Origin: Paulinella micropora | Lineage: Eukaryota > Cercozoa > Imbricatea > Euglyphida > Paulinellidae | Assembly (NCBI GenBank): GCA_019918135.1 | Contig: WBZZ01004788.1 | Coordinates: 62,001 to 126,000, forward strand | DNA length: 64,000 bases | Reading direction: 5' to 3' | Shown here: piece by piece, positions 29,645-39,710 of the stretch | Numbering within the stretch: the stretch's first letter is position 1 | Layout: the number at the start of each line of letters is the position of its first letter | Position numbers and translations under genes: made by a program | Notes under the pieces: model-generated | What the model was told of the DNA's origin: nothing | Database searches by the model: none | What the model saw: the letters and a program-made list of their open reading frames with translations, nothing else

Positions 29645-29780
29645 GTCACCGACCTACATAGATGACTTTGTGATCCAAGCCTCGGACGCCTGTGGGAACC
29701 CCATCGGCAGCTTTGAGGAAGGCTATGTACGCTGCGGCGGATACGCCAAGAAAGTGCTAAAAAGAATTTTCCCTGACTGA
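29645..29780 (+). pseudogene. Small coding-like remnant joined to repeat B
   Basis: A short stretch (DFVIQASDACGNPIGSFEEG, then YVRCGGYAKK) looks coding but runs straight into a repeat-B unit (GCCAAGAAAGTGCTAAAAAG). It has the look of a gene end replaced by the repeat. Confidence 0.3.
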
Positions 29781-29891
29781 GCTTGACGGTCTTACGCTTG
29801 GCGCTGAGAACTAGGAGAGGGAAGAGGGGCGTGCCACGAAAGCACAAAAAGAACTTTTATTAAGGCTCGACGGTCTTACACTTGTCACTGA

Positions 29892-29929
<38 letters not shown>

Positions 29930-30070
29930 GAGGCCGGGGAGAAGAAAGCATGTATTGTCTTAGTCCAAGGGGGAGAGGCGGAGGCGCGCCGGGAAATTGT
30001 AACTCTTTTTATTAAAGCTCGACAAAATCTTACACTTAGCGCTGAAAACTAGGAGAGGGAAGGGGCAAGG
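29745..30070 (+). repeat. Repeat B cluster, plus orientation
   Basis: Three head-to-tail units carrying AGCTTGACGGTCTTACGC or AGCTCGACGGTCTTACAC and the ACTGAAAACT/GCTGAGAACT element, separated by purine runs, including a (GA)n run at about 29899-29923. Each unit starts near CGCGCC or CGTGCC followed by an A-rich patch. Confidence 0.75.
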
Positions 30071-31030
30071 AGAAGCAGAGGGCGCGAGTGACTTACAATG
30101 AGGCGGCGCGGGTTTGAGCTTCTTCTCTCGGGCTTTATCCTTTCGGGGGGGCCTTGCCTCTCTGTCCCAGACAGTGCGCCGCCTCATTGGAGGAGTCACT
30201 CGTCGTATGACTTAGACGGAGTTTGTAGTCAAGACAGGGCCCATAAAGCCAAGAAGCAGGGCCATACCTGTACTTGCTCACAAAGTGAGTACGTTGATTT
30301 GTGGCTTGATGGAGGGGGGGCCCCCCCCTCCCCCTTTTTTCCCTTCATCCCCCATGAGCCCCCTGAGCCCAGGGGGCTCAAAGAACAGGGGAAGGGCAAG
30401 GGGAGGGGGAGAGCGCAGAAGCTACAAAAAAAATACATGAAATGTCCCAACTAAGCTCTCCCAACGCCGGGCGCCCCCCCTTCTCCCTTATCGAAACTCC
30501 GGCTGAACGAGTTCTGGCGGATTTTTTTGGTACTTTCTTGATGGCGCTTTTAGCAAAGGCGGCTTGGCGGTTTGTGCATGTGATATGGTCGAAAAAGGCA
30601 GCGTTTCCAGGCTTTCTGGCAATACCGCCTTTTTTGCCATATCATTCCAAGCACACATATGCAAATTTGGCGACAAATTTTGTGCAAAAAAAGAAGAGAG
30701 AGAAAAAAAGAGAAAAATCCTGTTTGAAAAAAAGGGGAGAGGGGACGGAGGGAAGAGGGGGGGCGGAGGGAAGAGGGGAGAGGAAGGGAAGAGGGGAGAG
30801 GAAGGGAAGAGGGAAGAGGGAGGGAGGAGAGAGAGAGGGGCGCCCCGTTTTGTTCCCTTCCCCCTTTTTTCCCTCGCCCCTCTTTTCTTCCCCCATCCCC
30901 TTCTCTCCCTCCTCACCCTTATCTTCCCGCTCCCTCCTCCAAAGGGGGAGGGAGTGCGCAGGACTTGTCATTTGCGCAACAAAAAAAAATTTGGCGCGCG
31001 GTTTTTTCCGCAGGAAAACGACCACTAAAA
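30070..31030. repeat. Repeat D, copy 2
   Basis: Same order of parts as copy 1: GGCGCGGGTTTGAGC, repeat-A palindrome (30355-30381), hairpin (30581-30645), AATTTGGCGACAAATTTTG, purine then pyrimidine run. It also holds a segment (about 30165-30310: GCCTCTCTGTCCCAGACAGT, then TGACTTAGACGGAGTTTGTA) that is shared with copy 3 but absent from copies 1 and 4. Confidence 0.75.
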
Positions 31031-31079
31031 CCCTAATCAAACGGTGGGCTGAGACAGGGTCGCGCCTCTTTCCCCCCTC

Positions 31080-32150
31080 CCCCACCCCTCTCCCTCTTCT
31101 AGTTCTCAATACCAAGTGTAAGACCGTCGAGCTTTCATACAAATTCTTTGTCGCACCTTCTTGGCGCCCTCCCTAAGCTGTGAAACCTCTTTGACGGCAG
31201 CATGCGACTGGCGCCTAACATGGCGACGCAAGTACTTTCCCGGCGAGTGTGCGACGTCGTGGGGCTCGCGCTCTCAAAACAGGTGTAATTGGCAGACTGT
31301 CTCGGCCTCCAAGAGCAGGGGGTAGGGGAAGGGCGCAGAAGCTACGAAAAAAATAAATACATGAAACGCCTCCGCTGAGCCCCTTCTCTCTTCTCTTCTC
31401 ACTTGTTGAGACTTTTAACAACATTTTCTTTTTACTTTCTGGGCTTCCCCCTGCCCCCCCCCCCCCTTTCCCCCTCCCTGTTTAATTTCTCGGACGGTGG
31501 GATGAGACATGGCCACGCCTTCTCACCCTCCCCTACCTCTTCCCTCTTCGAGTTCTCAGTGCCAAGTGTAAAACTGTCAAGCTCTATCAGGGAAAATTCT
31601 TTTTCGCACTTTCTTGGCGCCTCCCTTCCCCTGCCACTTCTCTCTCCCGCTCCCAGTTCTCAGATGAGGGGCAAGAACAGATCGTGCTTTCTCCCTTCCA
31701 TGCCTCGTCTCTTTCTCTCTCCTAGTTCTCAGTGCCAAGATTAAAATTTTGTCAGGGATTTTTTTTGTGTACATTCTTAGCGCGCCCCTCCCCCTTTTCA
31801 CTCTCGCTCTCGATTCTCAGACGGGAGAGCCCCCCTGGCCTCAGTGCCAAGTGTAAGACTTTGTCGAGTATTATTTAAAAAAATTGCACTTTCTTGGCGC
31901 CCCCCGCCCTTTTCTCTCCCGCTCCCCGTTCTCAGACGGGGGGGAGCAAAAGACAGATCGTGCTTCTCTCTCCCCTGCCTTTTCCTTCTCCCTCTCCTAG
32001 CTGTCAGTGTCAAGTGTAAGACTTTGTCGAGCTTTAATAATAAAAAATTACATTTCCTTGGCGCCCCTTTTCCCCCCCCTGTCCCTTCCCTTTCTCTCTC
32101 CTAGTTCTCAGTGCCAATTAAAACTTTGTCAAGGATTTTTTTAAATTCTT
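31080..32150 (-). repeat. Repeat B cluster, minus orientation
   Basis: Five or more units in reverse orientation, recognised by GTTCTCAGTGCCAAGTGTAA (the complement of the plus-strand motif), at about 31105, 31555, 31725, 31838, 32005 and 32105. C/T-rich spacers separate them. The orientation flips against the flanking clusters. Confidence 0.75.
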
Positions 32151-32359
32151 TTTTTGTTGTAATTCTTAGTGCGCCCCCCGCCCCTTCCCTTCCCCACTCC
32201 CCATTCTCAGACGGGGGACTGAGAAAATCCGTGCTTCCTCCTCTGCCAATCGCGCCAAGAATAGCGCAGTGCTGTGGGGCTCGCCGCGGTCGGAGCGCTT
32301 TTCGGTAGAACTGCACCAAAAGAGCAGGGAGCGGGCAAGGGAAGAGGGCTCGCCAAGAA

Positions 32360-32440
32360 AGTGTAAAATACGCTGAATTAAAGCTCGACAAAATCTTACA
32401 CTTGGCGCTAAGAACTAGGAGAGGGAAGGGGCAAGGAGAA
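32360..32440 (+). repeat. Repeat B unit, plus orientation
   Basis: AGCTCGACAAAATCTTACAC and GGCGCTAAGAACTAGG; orientation is plus again, directly before repeat D copy 3. Confidence 0.7.
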
Positions 32441-33960
32441 GCAGAGGGCGCGAGTTACTTCCAATGAGGCGGCGCGGGTTTGAGCTTCTTCTCTCGGGCT
32501 TTATCCTCTCGGGGCCCGCCCGCTGGCGCAGCATGTAGGGGAGGGGGGGGGGGGCTCGGGGGGCCTTGCCTCTCTGTCCCAGAGAGTGCGCCGCCTCATT
32601 GGAAAAAGTCACTCGTCGTATGACTTAGACGGAGTTTGTAGTCAAGACAGGGCCCATAAAAGCCAAGGGGCGGGGCCATGCCTGTACTTGGTCACAAAGT
32701 GAGCACGTTGATTTGTGGCTTTAGATTGGGTAGGGGGGGGGGGGGGGGGGCGCTCCCCCCTCCCCCCTTTTTTCCCTTCCTCCCCCATGAGCCCCCTGAG
32801 CCCGGGGGGCTCAAAGAACAGGGGAAGGGCAAGGGGAGAGGAAGAGAGCGCAAAAGCTACAAAAAAAATACATGAAACTTCTCAACTAACCCCCGCCCAT
32901 GCCGGGCGCCCCCTCCCACCTTCTCCCTTGTCGAGACTCCGGCTGAAAGAGTTCTGGCGGATTTTTTGGTACATTCTTGATGGCGCTTTTAGCGAAAGCG
33001 GCTTGGCGGTCTGTGCATGTGATATGGTCGAAAAAGGCAGCGTTTCGGGGCTTTTCTGGCAATACCGCCTTTTTCGGCCATATCATTCCAGGCGCACACA
33101 CACGCAAATTTGGCGACAAATTTTGTGCAAAAAAAGAAGAGAGAAAGAGAAAGAGAAAAATCCTGTTTGAAAAAAAAGGGGAGGGGGAGCGGAGGGAAGA
33201 GGGAAGAGGGAAGAAAGAGGGAAGAGGGAGGAAAACCCTCCCCTCCCCCTCACTCCCCTCCCCCTTTCGTTTGTTTAAAGGGGAAGAGAGAGGGAGGGAG
33301 GAGAGAGAGGGGCGCCCCAGTTCTTTTCCCTTCCCCCTTTTTCCCCCTTCCCCTTCTCTCCCCTCTCCCCATTATCTTCCCGCTCCCTCCTCCCTCCGAA
33401 GGGGGGGGGGGTGCGCAGAACTTGTCATTTACGCAACAACAAAAAGTTTTGGCGCGCGTTTTTTTCCGCGGGAAACATGTGTTACCCCAAGGAAAGAGAC
33501 CGGAACGCCCCGTTCATTTGGCGCTAAGAAAGCGCAAAAAAGATTACGCTGAATTAAAGTTCTACGATCTTTCTTCTTGCCGCCGGCACCCTCAGGCTGC
33601 AGCAAAATCCGGCGCACGTCTTGTTATTAAAAAATCTATGTTAGAACCCGGGCCGACACCGTCTGTGGTCTGCTCGCGCGCCCAAGAAAGTGCTAAAAAG
33701 AATACGCTGAATTAAAGCTCGACGGTCTTACACTTGGAACCGAAAACTACGAGTGGGAGACGGAAGGGGCAGGGGGAGGGGCAGGGGCGCGCTAGGAATG
33801 TAAAAAAAAAAAAAAAAAAAATCCTTGACAAAGTTTAAATTTGGGCACTGAAAACTAAGTCAGGGAACTTGAAGGAAACACGATCTGTCATGGCCACTGA
33901 GAACTGAGAAAGAGAGAGGGAAGGGGGGGAAGGGCCGGGGCACGCTAAGAATTTACAAGA
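32440..33960. repeat. Repeat D, copy 3 (longest)
   Basis: It contains every part seen in the other copies: the start block, the GCCTCTCTGTCCCAGAGAGT segment, repeat-A palindrome (32788-32814), hairpin (33021-33087), AATTTGGCGACAAATTTTG, long purine and pyrimidine runs (33170-33405) and the tail with CCGGCACCCTCAGGCTGCAG. Its tail is nearly identical to that of copy 1, a direct duplication of over 1 kb. Confidence 0.75.
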
Positions 33961-34330
33961 AAAGATTAATAAAAAAAACCTGAAAAGGCTTTAATCTTGG
34001 CACTGAGAACTAAGAGAGAGAGAGAGAGAGGGAAGGGGCGGGGGGAGGGGAAGCACAAATTGTCCTAGTCCCCGTCTGAGACTCGAGAGCTGGAGTGGGA
34101 AGGGGGGGGGACAGAGGCGCGCCAAGAACTGCCAAAAACTTTTTAATGAAAACTCGAAAAAGTCTTACACTTGACACTGAAAACTAGGAGCGGTAGAGGG
34201 AGGGGAAGGGGCAGGAGAGCGCGCCAAGAAAGTGCTAAAAAGAATTTTCCCTGACCGAGCTTGACGGTCTTATGCCTGGCGCTGAGAACTAGGAGAGGGA
34301 GAGGGGAGGGGCAGGGAGGAGCAGAGGGCG
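33690..34330 (+). repeat. Repeat B cluster, plus orientation
   Basis: Units at about 33710, 33820, 33965, 34145 and 34245 with AGCTCGACGGTCTTACAC or related cores, A-rich patches and GA-rich spacers. It joins repeat D copies 3 and 4. Confidence 0.7.
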
Positions 34331-34880
34331 CGAGTGCTTCCAATGAGGCGGCGCGGGTTTGAGCTCCTTCTCTCGCCTCTCGGGGCCCGCCCGCTGGCGC
34401 AGCATGTAGGGGGGGGGGGGGGCGCCCCCCCCCCCTTCTCCCCCTTTTTTTCCCTTCCTCCCCCCTGAGCCCCCTGAGCCCGGGGGGCTCAAAGAACAAG
34501 GGAAGGGCAAGGGGAGGGGGAGAGCGCAGAAGCTACAAAAAAAAATACATGAAACGTCTCAACTAAGCCCCCCCCTTCTCCCTTGTCGAGACTCCGGCTG
34601 AACGAGTTCTGGCGGATTTTTTGGTACTTTCTTGATGGCGCTTTTAGCGAAGGCGGCTTGGCGGTCTGTGCATGTGATATGGCTGAAAAGGGCAGCGTTT
34701 CCAGGCTTTTACGGCAATACTGCCATTTTCGGCCATATCATTCCAGGCGCACACGTACGCAAACTTGGCGACAAATTTTTTGCAAAAAAACGAAGAGAGA
34801 AAGAGAAAGAAAAAAGTTCTGTTTGAAAAAAAAAGTGGAGGGAAGAGGGAGGGAAGAGGGAAGAGGGAGGGGAAAGGAAA
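34330..34880. repeat. Repeat D, copy 4 (shortened)
   Basis: Start block GGCGCGGGTTTGAGC, repeat-A palindrome (34466-34493), hairpin (34674-34740) and AACTTGGCGACAAATTTT, then a purine run that leads directly into coding-like sequence at 34880. The right half seen in copies 1 and 3 is missing. Confidence 0.7.
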
Positions 34881-35176
34881 GTGCCGCGCGGGAACGCCAC
34901 CAAGCACGGTTGGAAGAAGAAGGCCTCCGAGCCGCGTTGGCCGAGGAAGAGGCGCAGAAGGTCGAACTGGCGCAGGACTGTCCAAAGGCGGCGGTCACAG
35001 AGGAGGTCCGGAAACCCAAGGCGGTCGACGACTGGTGGGTCCACAGACTTTCGAGGCAGGTGCAGTGTGCGGCGTGTACGGGCGCCAGTATCATAGGCCG
35101 GGACGAGCTCCAGCTTTGCCGTCGGTGCCGCCTTCGCCGGCTACATTTGTGCCCGAAGTGGCGGGCTACTGATTAA
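34880..35176 (+). pseudogene. Remnant with coiled and Cys-rich parts
   Basis: Coding-like sequence starts abruptly after the purine run of repeat D: a charged helix (ARLEEEGLRAALAEEEAQKV) followed by a Cys cluster (CAACTGA...LCRRCRLRRLHLC) that resembles a zinc-binding domain. No start codon is associated. It looks like the 3' part of a gene whose 5' part was replaced by the repeat. Confidence 0.4.
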
Positions 35177-35239
35177 AAAATCACTGCTTAACACCTGTCT
35201 AGGCCCTCCCTAGCACATGTAAAGTTCATCCAGCCAAGC

Positions 35240-35511
35240 ACGCGCAACAGAACTCGTGGTTGCGGGGCCTTGGGCCGCCGCGTCGTCAGGGGGCCGCGTC
35301 GTCCACAGAGCACCAAATTGCAGTCGGTGGCGCAAGCGTACAATTGACCAATCGGACCCTCTTCTCCGTGAAAGGTTCCAAAAAATCACTAAGCACATCG
35401 GCGGCCGCTCCGGCGGTCCACGGGGTTTATCGGATGTTTTCCGCGGGAAAGCCCCCGTACGAATTGCTGCCGGGTGACGATTTAGTAGAACTGAGCGGGT
35501 TAAGGTTTTAA
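35240..35511 (+). pseudogene. C-terminal gene remnant
   Basis: A frame ending at TAA 35511 reads like a protein end (AVHGVYRMFSAGKPPYELLP, then GDDLVELSGLRF), with AATTACA just after. The upstream part is unclear. Family unknown. Confidence 0.3.
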
Positions 35512-35536
35512 TTACAGAGCTTGGCTTGGGTAAACG

Positions 35537-35644
35537 ATGGCTAAGACCTCGCTGCGTTCCGGCCTGGTTTATGCTCGCTTCTGTGTTGTCTTTCTTCCGT
35601 GCCTGTTTTTCGTAGTAGCTCTGCTCGGGTCATTGTTTGCGTAG
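35537..35644 (+). CDS. Possible 35-residue single-pass membrane peptide
   Basis: ATG 35537 to TAG 35644 encodes MAKTSLRSGL, then a hydrophobic helix (FCVVFLPCLFFVVALLGSLF). Size and design are like small viral membrane peptides. The frame is short, so chance cannot be excluded. Confidence 0.3.
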   Translation: MAKTSLRSGLVYARFCVVFLPCLFFVVALLGSLFA

Positions 35645-35657
35645 ACTACCAGCGCGC

Positions 35658-35802
35658 TTTGAGCCCCCGGGGCTCAAAGGGCTCGGGGGGGGGGGGGAGC
35701 AAGGAGGCGAGGGGTGCAAGTTGCGTGGAAGGGGGGGGGTGCCCCCCCCCATCCTTTTTTTTCTTTGCTCTCACTTGAGCCCCCTGAGCCCGGGGGGCTC
35801 AA
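35658..35802. repeat. Two repeat A palindromes
   Basis: TTTGAGCCCCCGGGGCTCAA at 35658-35677 is a near-perfect palindrome; TTGAGCCCC...GGGGCTCAA at 35775-35802 is the standard form. Between them lie a G run and a G/C inverted block (GGGGGGTGCCCCCC, about 35733-35750). Confidence 0.75.
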
Positions 35803-36229
35803 AGAGCAGGGGAGGAGGAGAGAAAGGGGGGAGGGGGAGAGAAACGGGAGGGAGTAGATACGGGAGGGAACGGACATCTCTTTCCCGTTGCTCAAATTAA
35901 ATTTGTCGCCAAATTTGAAGTGCGTGTGTTTCCCCGGGTTCAAATACCGCCCCCCTTTTTCTTGTGACTAGACCTAACTAAGTACAAGGTGACCAAACAG
36001 ATCGAATTAAAATTTTGGGGAGTGTAAACCCCACAGAGACCGGCGTCGTCGCGTTGCCGACCCCACGAACTTGGTTCGGTAAGCCAAAGTTGAGCTTTAA
36101 TCAAGAAATCTTGCGTCATCTCCCCCGGTGCGCCCCACGAGGGGGAAAGGCTTTGTCTGTACCCACGCCGCGCTTAGCAGCCAGGGTTCAGGGGCTCTGT
36201 CAGGCTGCTCGGGCCCGTTGTGTCTATGG
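35803..36229. other. Non-coding region with a GGCGCC-like palindrome
   Basis: AAATTTGTCGCCAAATTT near 35899-35916 is related to the TTTGGCGCCAAA palindromes of repeat E and sits in a block also found at 47665-47735. The rest shows only weak coding character. Confidence 0.4.
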
Positions 36230-36810
<581 letters not shown>

Positions 36811-36987
36811 CAAAAAAACCACCTCCCTCCCACTCTCGTCGCCCCTCTCACCTTTGCTCTGCACCTCCCTGCCTCTAGGGAAGTTGAGAGGGCAGAAAAA
36901 CATTTTCGTGTGAGTAAAAGGCCAGCGGGTTTCTCCCCGCGGGAAAACGTCCGATTCCTCTGCTAGCCTCCGGAACGGCCCCTGCTA

Positions 36988-37003
36988 AATTTGGCGCCAA
37001 ATT
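36988..37003. promoter_or_regulatory. Perfect AATTTGGCGCCAAATT palindrome (E2F-like site)
   Basis: Contains TTTGGCGCCAAA, which fits the E2F consensus TTTSSCGCSAAA on both strands. Recurs at 37423-37438 and, with small changes, at 37521-37536 and 37851. Binding by a host factor is inference. Confidence 0.4.
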
Positions 37004-37422
37004 GTGCCGTCTGGAGGTAGGGTGCGTGATACGGTCCAGCCGGGCAGTACGTCTTAGCTTTCCCGGGGAAACAGCCGTAAGCGCCAATTTGGCACCAAAA
37101 TCTACCTGCGCAAAAAGAAAATCCCACACAGACGCTCGGCTGGCCGCCGTGAGGAAAACGTCCTCCCCCTCCCTCTCACTCTCTTCGCCCCTCTCACCTT
37201 CGTCGCCCCTCTCGCCTTCGTCGCCCCTCTCACCTTCGTCGCCCCTCTCACCTTTGTCGCCCCGCTCCCTTTGTCGCCCCGCTCCCCTTTGCTCTGCACC
37301 TCCGTGCCTCTAGGGAAGGTGAGAGGGCCGAAAAACATTTTCGTGCGAGTAAAAGGCCCGCGGGTTTCTCCCCGCGGGAAAACGTCCGATTTCTCTGCTA
37401 GCCTCCGGAACGGCCCCTGCTA

Positions 37423-37536
37423 AATTTGGCGCCAAATTGTGCCGTCCGGAGGCAGGGTGCGTGATACGGTCCAGCCAGGCAGTACGTCTTAGCCTTCCCG
37501 GGGAAACAGCCGTAAGCGCCAATTTGGCGCCAAAAT
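37423..37536. promoter_or_regulatory. Second and third GGCGCC palindromes in repeat E
   Basis: AATTTGGCGCCAAATT at 37423-37438 and AATTTGGCGCCAAAAT at 37521-37536 flank the GATACGGTCC...GGAAACAGCC stretch in one unit, so each full unit has a pair of such sites about 85 bp apart. Confidence 0.4.
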
Positions 37537-37993
37537 CTACCTGCGCAAAAAGAAAATCCCACACAGACCCAACGCCGCCGTGAGGAAGACATCCTCCCCC
37601 TTCCCTCTCACTCTCGTCGCCCCTCTCACTCTCGTCGCCCTCTCACTCTCGTCGCCCCTCTCACCGTCGTCGCCCCTCTCACCTTCGTCGTCCCTCTCAC
37701 TCTTGTCGCCCCGCTCCCCTTTGCTCTGCACCTCCCTGCATCTAGGGAAGGTGAGAAAGCCGAAAAACATTTTCGTGCGAGTAAAAGGCCCGCGGGTTTC
37801 TCCGCGGGAAAACGTCCGATTTCTCTGCTAGCCTCCGGAACGGCCCCTGCTAAATTTGACGCCAAATTGTAGCAATTTATTCAATTAAATCCTTTTCTAG
37901 ACAGTGACGGAAGTTCCGCTGAGTTTGTTACTTTGGGCTCTGCCATTTGGGCCAAGCCAGGAAATGTATCGAAGGGCGGGGCAAGCTTAAAGC

Positions 37994-37999
37994 TTTAAT
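37994..37999 (-). terminator. Minus-strand ATTAAA end signal
   Basis: TTTAAT on the plus strand reads ATTAAA on the minus strand, about 20 bp after the stop of the gene at 38019. Confidence 0.35.
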
Positions 38000-38018
38000 A
38001 AATTTTTCTTGTCGCTTT

Positions 38019-38905
38019 TTACATATAGAAACCTGACGGTAGTGTCAGGGAACTAGCGGACGGCAACTGCAGCATGCTGGGCGGGCCTTGTGCCCACGGC
38101 AACCGCAGCGCGGCGGCCGCCGACCGCACAGGAGCGGCCCTTTCCAGCACGGCACGGAACGCGCGCGGGTTTACGATGTTGGCCACCAGCTCGATCACGA
38201 CGTGAGCCGGCAAGAAGTATACGATCTCAATGGCCATGGCGTCTGGTCCCAGCCCCAGCGTTGTCTGCAAAAATTGGCTTGGGAAAAGCAGCACGTCTAG
38301 CTGGGCCAAGACTTCCCACCTATTAACGTGAGCGTAGTGGCGCAACCTAGGCTGTTGTTCGAGCTGCGCGGCCCGCAGCTTATCGTAGAAGCCGCCCCGG
38401 GGAAAGAACTTTTTCAGGATGGCGCCCATGTTGGTCCTGAAAGTCAAGTTCGCCAGGCTCTCATAGTCCCCGAAACGGCCGTCTGTGTCTGCGGGGATAG
38501 TTCTTGCGCGTTGCAAAACTGTGGCAAGCTCAGGTCCAACCAAAAGTCAGGCGGCCTCGGCGGCGGCGCTGTGTGCAAGAAGTGCACGAGGCGCAGATCG
38601 TCGCCCGCCAACCGTTGCAACTCTAGAAAAACGTCTGTCAGGTGCACAGCTCCGCCCAAGGACACTACCTCCTTCTTGATGCTGGTGTGCCATAAGCTAT
38701 CCGACGCCTGAAAGTCTGCCTCGTCCACCGCGTGCACATAGCCTGGGCGCCCGCCGAGGGTGTGCGCTAGCCGTACGCTCGGGGTGCTAAGCCACACTGA
38801 CCTCTGCCCGGGCACCAGGCCGAAATCGATGCCCGCTACCAATTCCGGCGCACACTGCAGCACTGCCAGTGCGTAGTACCTCGTAGCCTGACGCCCGGAT
38901 ACCAT
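38019..38905 (-). CDS. Hypothetical protein locus, about 290 codons
   Basis: The locus starts near MVSGRQATRYYALAVLQCAP and encodes non-repetitive sequence throughout (LVPGQRSVWLSTPSVRLAH, DDLRLVHFLHTAPP, ESLANLTFRTNMGAILKKFF, LLFPSQFLQTTLGLGPDAM, EIVYFLPAHVVIELVANIV). Both alpha and beta stretches occur; no signal peptide or membrane segment. A structural or enzymatic role cannot be told. It has about one apparent break. It opens the second gene block after repeat E and has an ATTAAA after its stop. Confidence 0.5.
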
Positions 38906-39117
38906 AGTCCCACTCCCTCCCCCGGTCTAGAGCAACAGTCAGTCGGACGGGGGGAAAGGGGGTGGGGATGGAAGAAGGGAGGGCGCCTAGGGGGGGGGGT
39001 GCCCCCCCCCCGCCAAGCAATGTTCGCTCTCAAAGGCTTTCCTCTCCCCCTGTCCACCCGGCCTAAAACCTCGCACGCAACAGGAAAAGAAGGCGGGAGA
39101 AGAAAAAGACACGGACA
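38906..39117. other. Divergent intergenic region with G/C inverted block
   Basis: It holds GGGGGGGGTGCCCCCCCC (about 38991-39010), a strong G/C hairpin of the type also seen at 19.3, 35.7 and 42.4 kb. No gene is seen. Confidence 0.4.
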
Positions 39118-39366
39118 ATGAGCCAGCAACAAGAAAACACAACAGGAAGCCTTGGCGCGCCATCATCTCTCTTAGAAGCAAGTATTCCGAGGCAGACCCT
39201 GCAGGAGCAGGCCGAGCGAAGTCTGCAGGAGCAACCAGACCAGTCAGAAAGAGAAGAGGACCAAGAAGGAGAAGACTTCGACTTGGAAGAGGAAGACATA
39301 GACATTATAGGCCTAGACGTGCGCAAGGGTTTGGCCTGGGTCAATCGAAGCAAGCCTTTCTTTTGA
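39118..39366 (+). CDS. Small acidic protein, 82 residues
   Basis: ATG 39118 (MSQQQENTTGSLGAPSS). Gln/Glu-rich with repeated LQEQ and a strongly acidic end (EGEDFDLEEEDIDII), then a short basic/aromatic tail (VNRSKPFF). It is likely disordered. A diverged and shorter copy lies at 26.28-26.44 kb. The 3' flank carries AATTAAAAAAGCTTGACAAG, which resembles the core of repeat B and may be its gene-linked source. Confidence 0.5.
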   Translation: MSQQQENTTGSLGAPSSLLEASIPRQTLQEQAERSLQEQPDQSEREEDQEGEDFDLEEEDIDIIGLDVRKGLAWVNRSKPFF

Positions 39367-39710
39367 AAGTTCCGTGGTGCAAGTTGGAGCAGATCAAAGT
39401 TATTTATTTATTTTTTTCTTCTTGTAATTAAAAAAGCTTGACAAGACTCGAAAGCAGACACTAGCTTAAAAACATGCAGGAAGCAGTTCATGCCTGACAC
39501 AAAAAAAGCTCCCCCCACCACGATTGACGCTGGGGGTCCATGTAAAGAAGTTCCATGTCATTGCACGGGAGGGGGTGGGTAAAGGGGGACAAGGGGAGGG
39601 GGGGGTGCTTTCCACCCCTGCCCACCGCTCTTGTCCTTCCCTTGAGTCTGGGAGAGGAAAAAATAAGAAATCTCTTTGGCTGGGGGTCTTTTGCAGAATA
39701 AAGGAGGAGC

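Larger units (their letters stand above)
36830..37870 (+). repeat. Repeat E array, three tandem units of about 430 bp
   Basis: Each unit runs through a C/T-rich (GTCGCCCCTCTCACCTTC)n minisatellite, TTTGCTCTGCACCTCC, GCGGGTTTCTCC, CGTCCGATTTCTCTGC, a TTTGGCGCCAAA palindrome, GATACGGTCCAGCC...CCCGGGGAAAC and a second GGCGCCAA site. The first unit is partial and the third is cut at 37870. The first and second units are over 90% alike by eye. The array recurs inverted at 56.0-56.9 kb. Confidence 0.85.

Noticed and set aside
27210-34880. Repeat D as long terminal repeats of a retrotransposon
   Set aside because: No reverse transcriptase, integrase or gag-like sequence lies between the copies, and no primer-binding site or polypurine tract at a defined boundary was seen.
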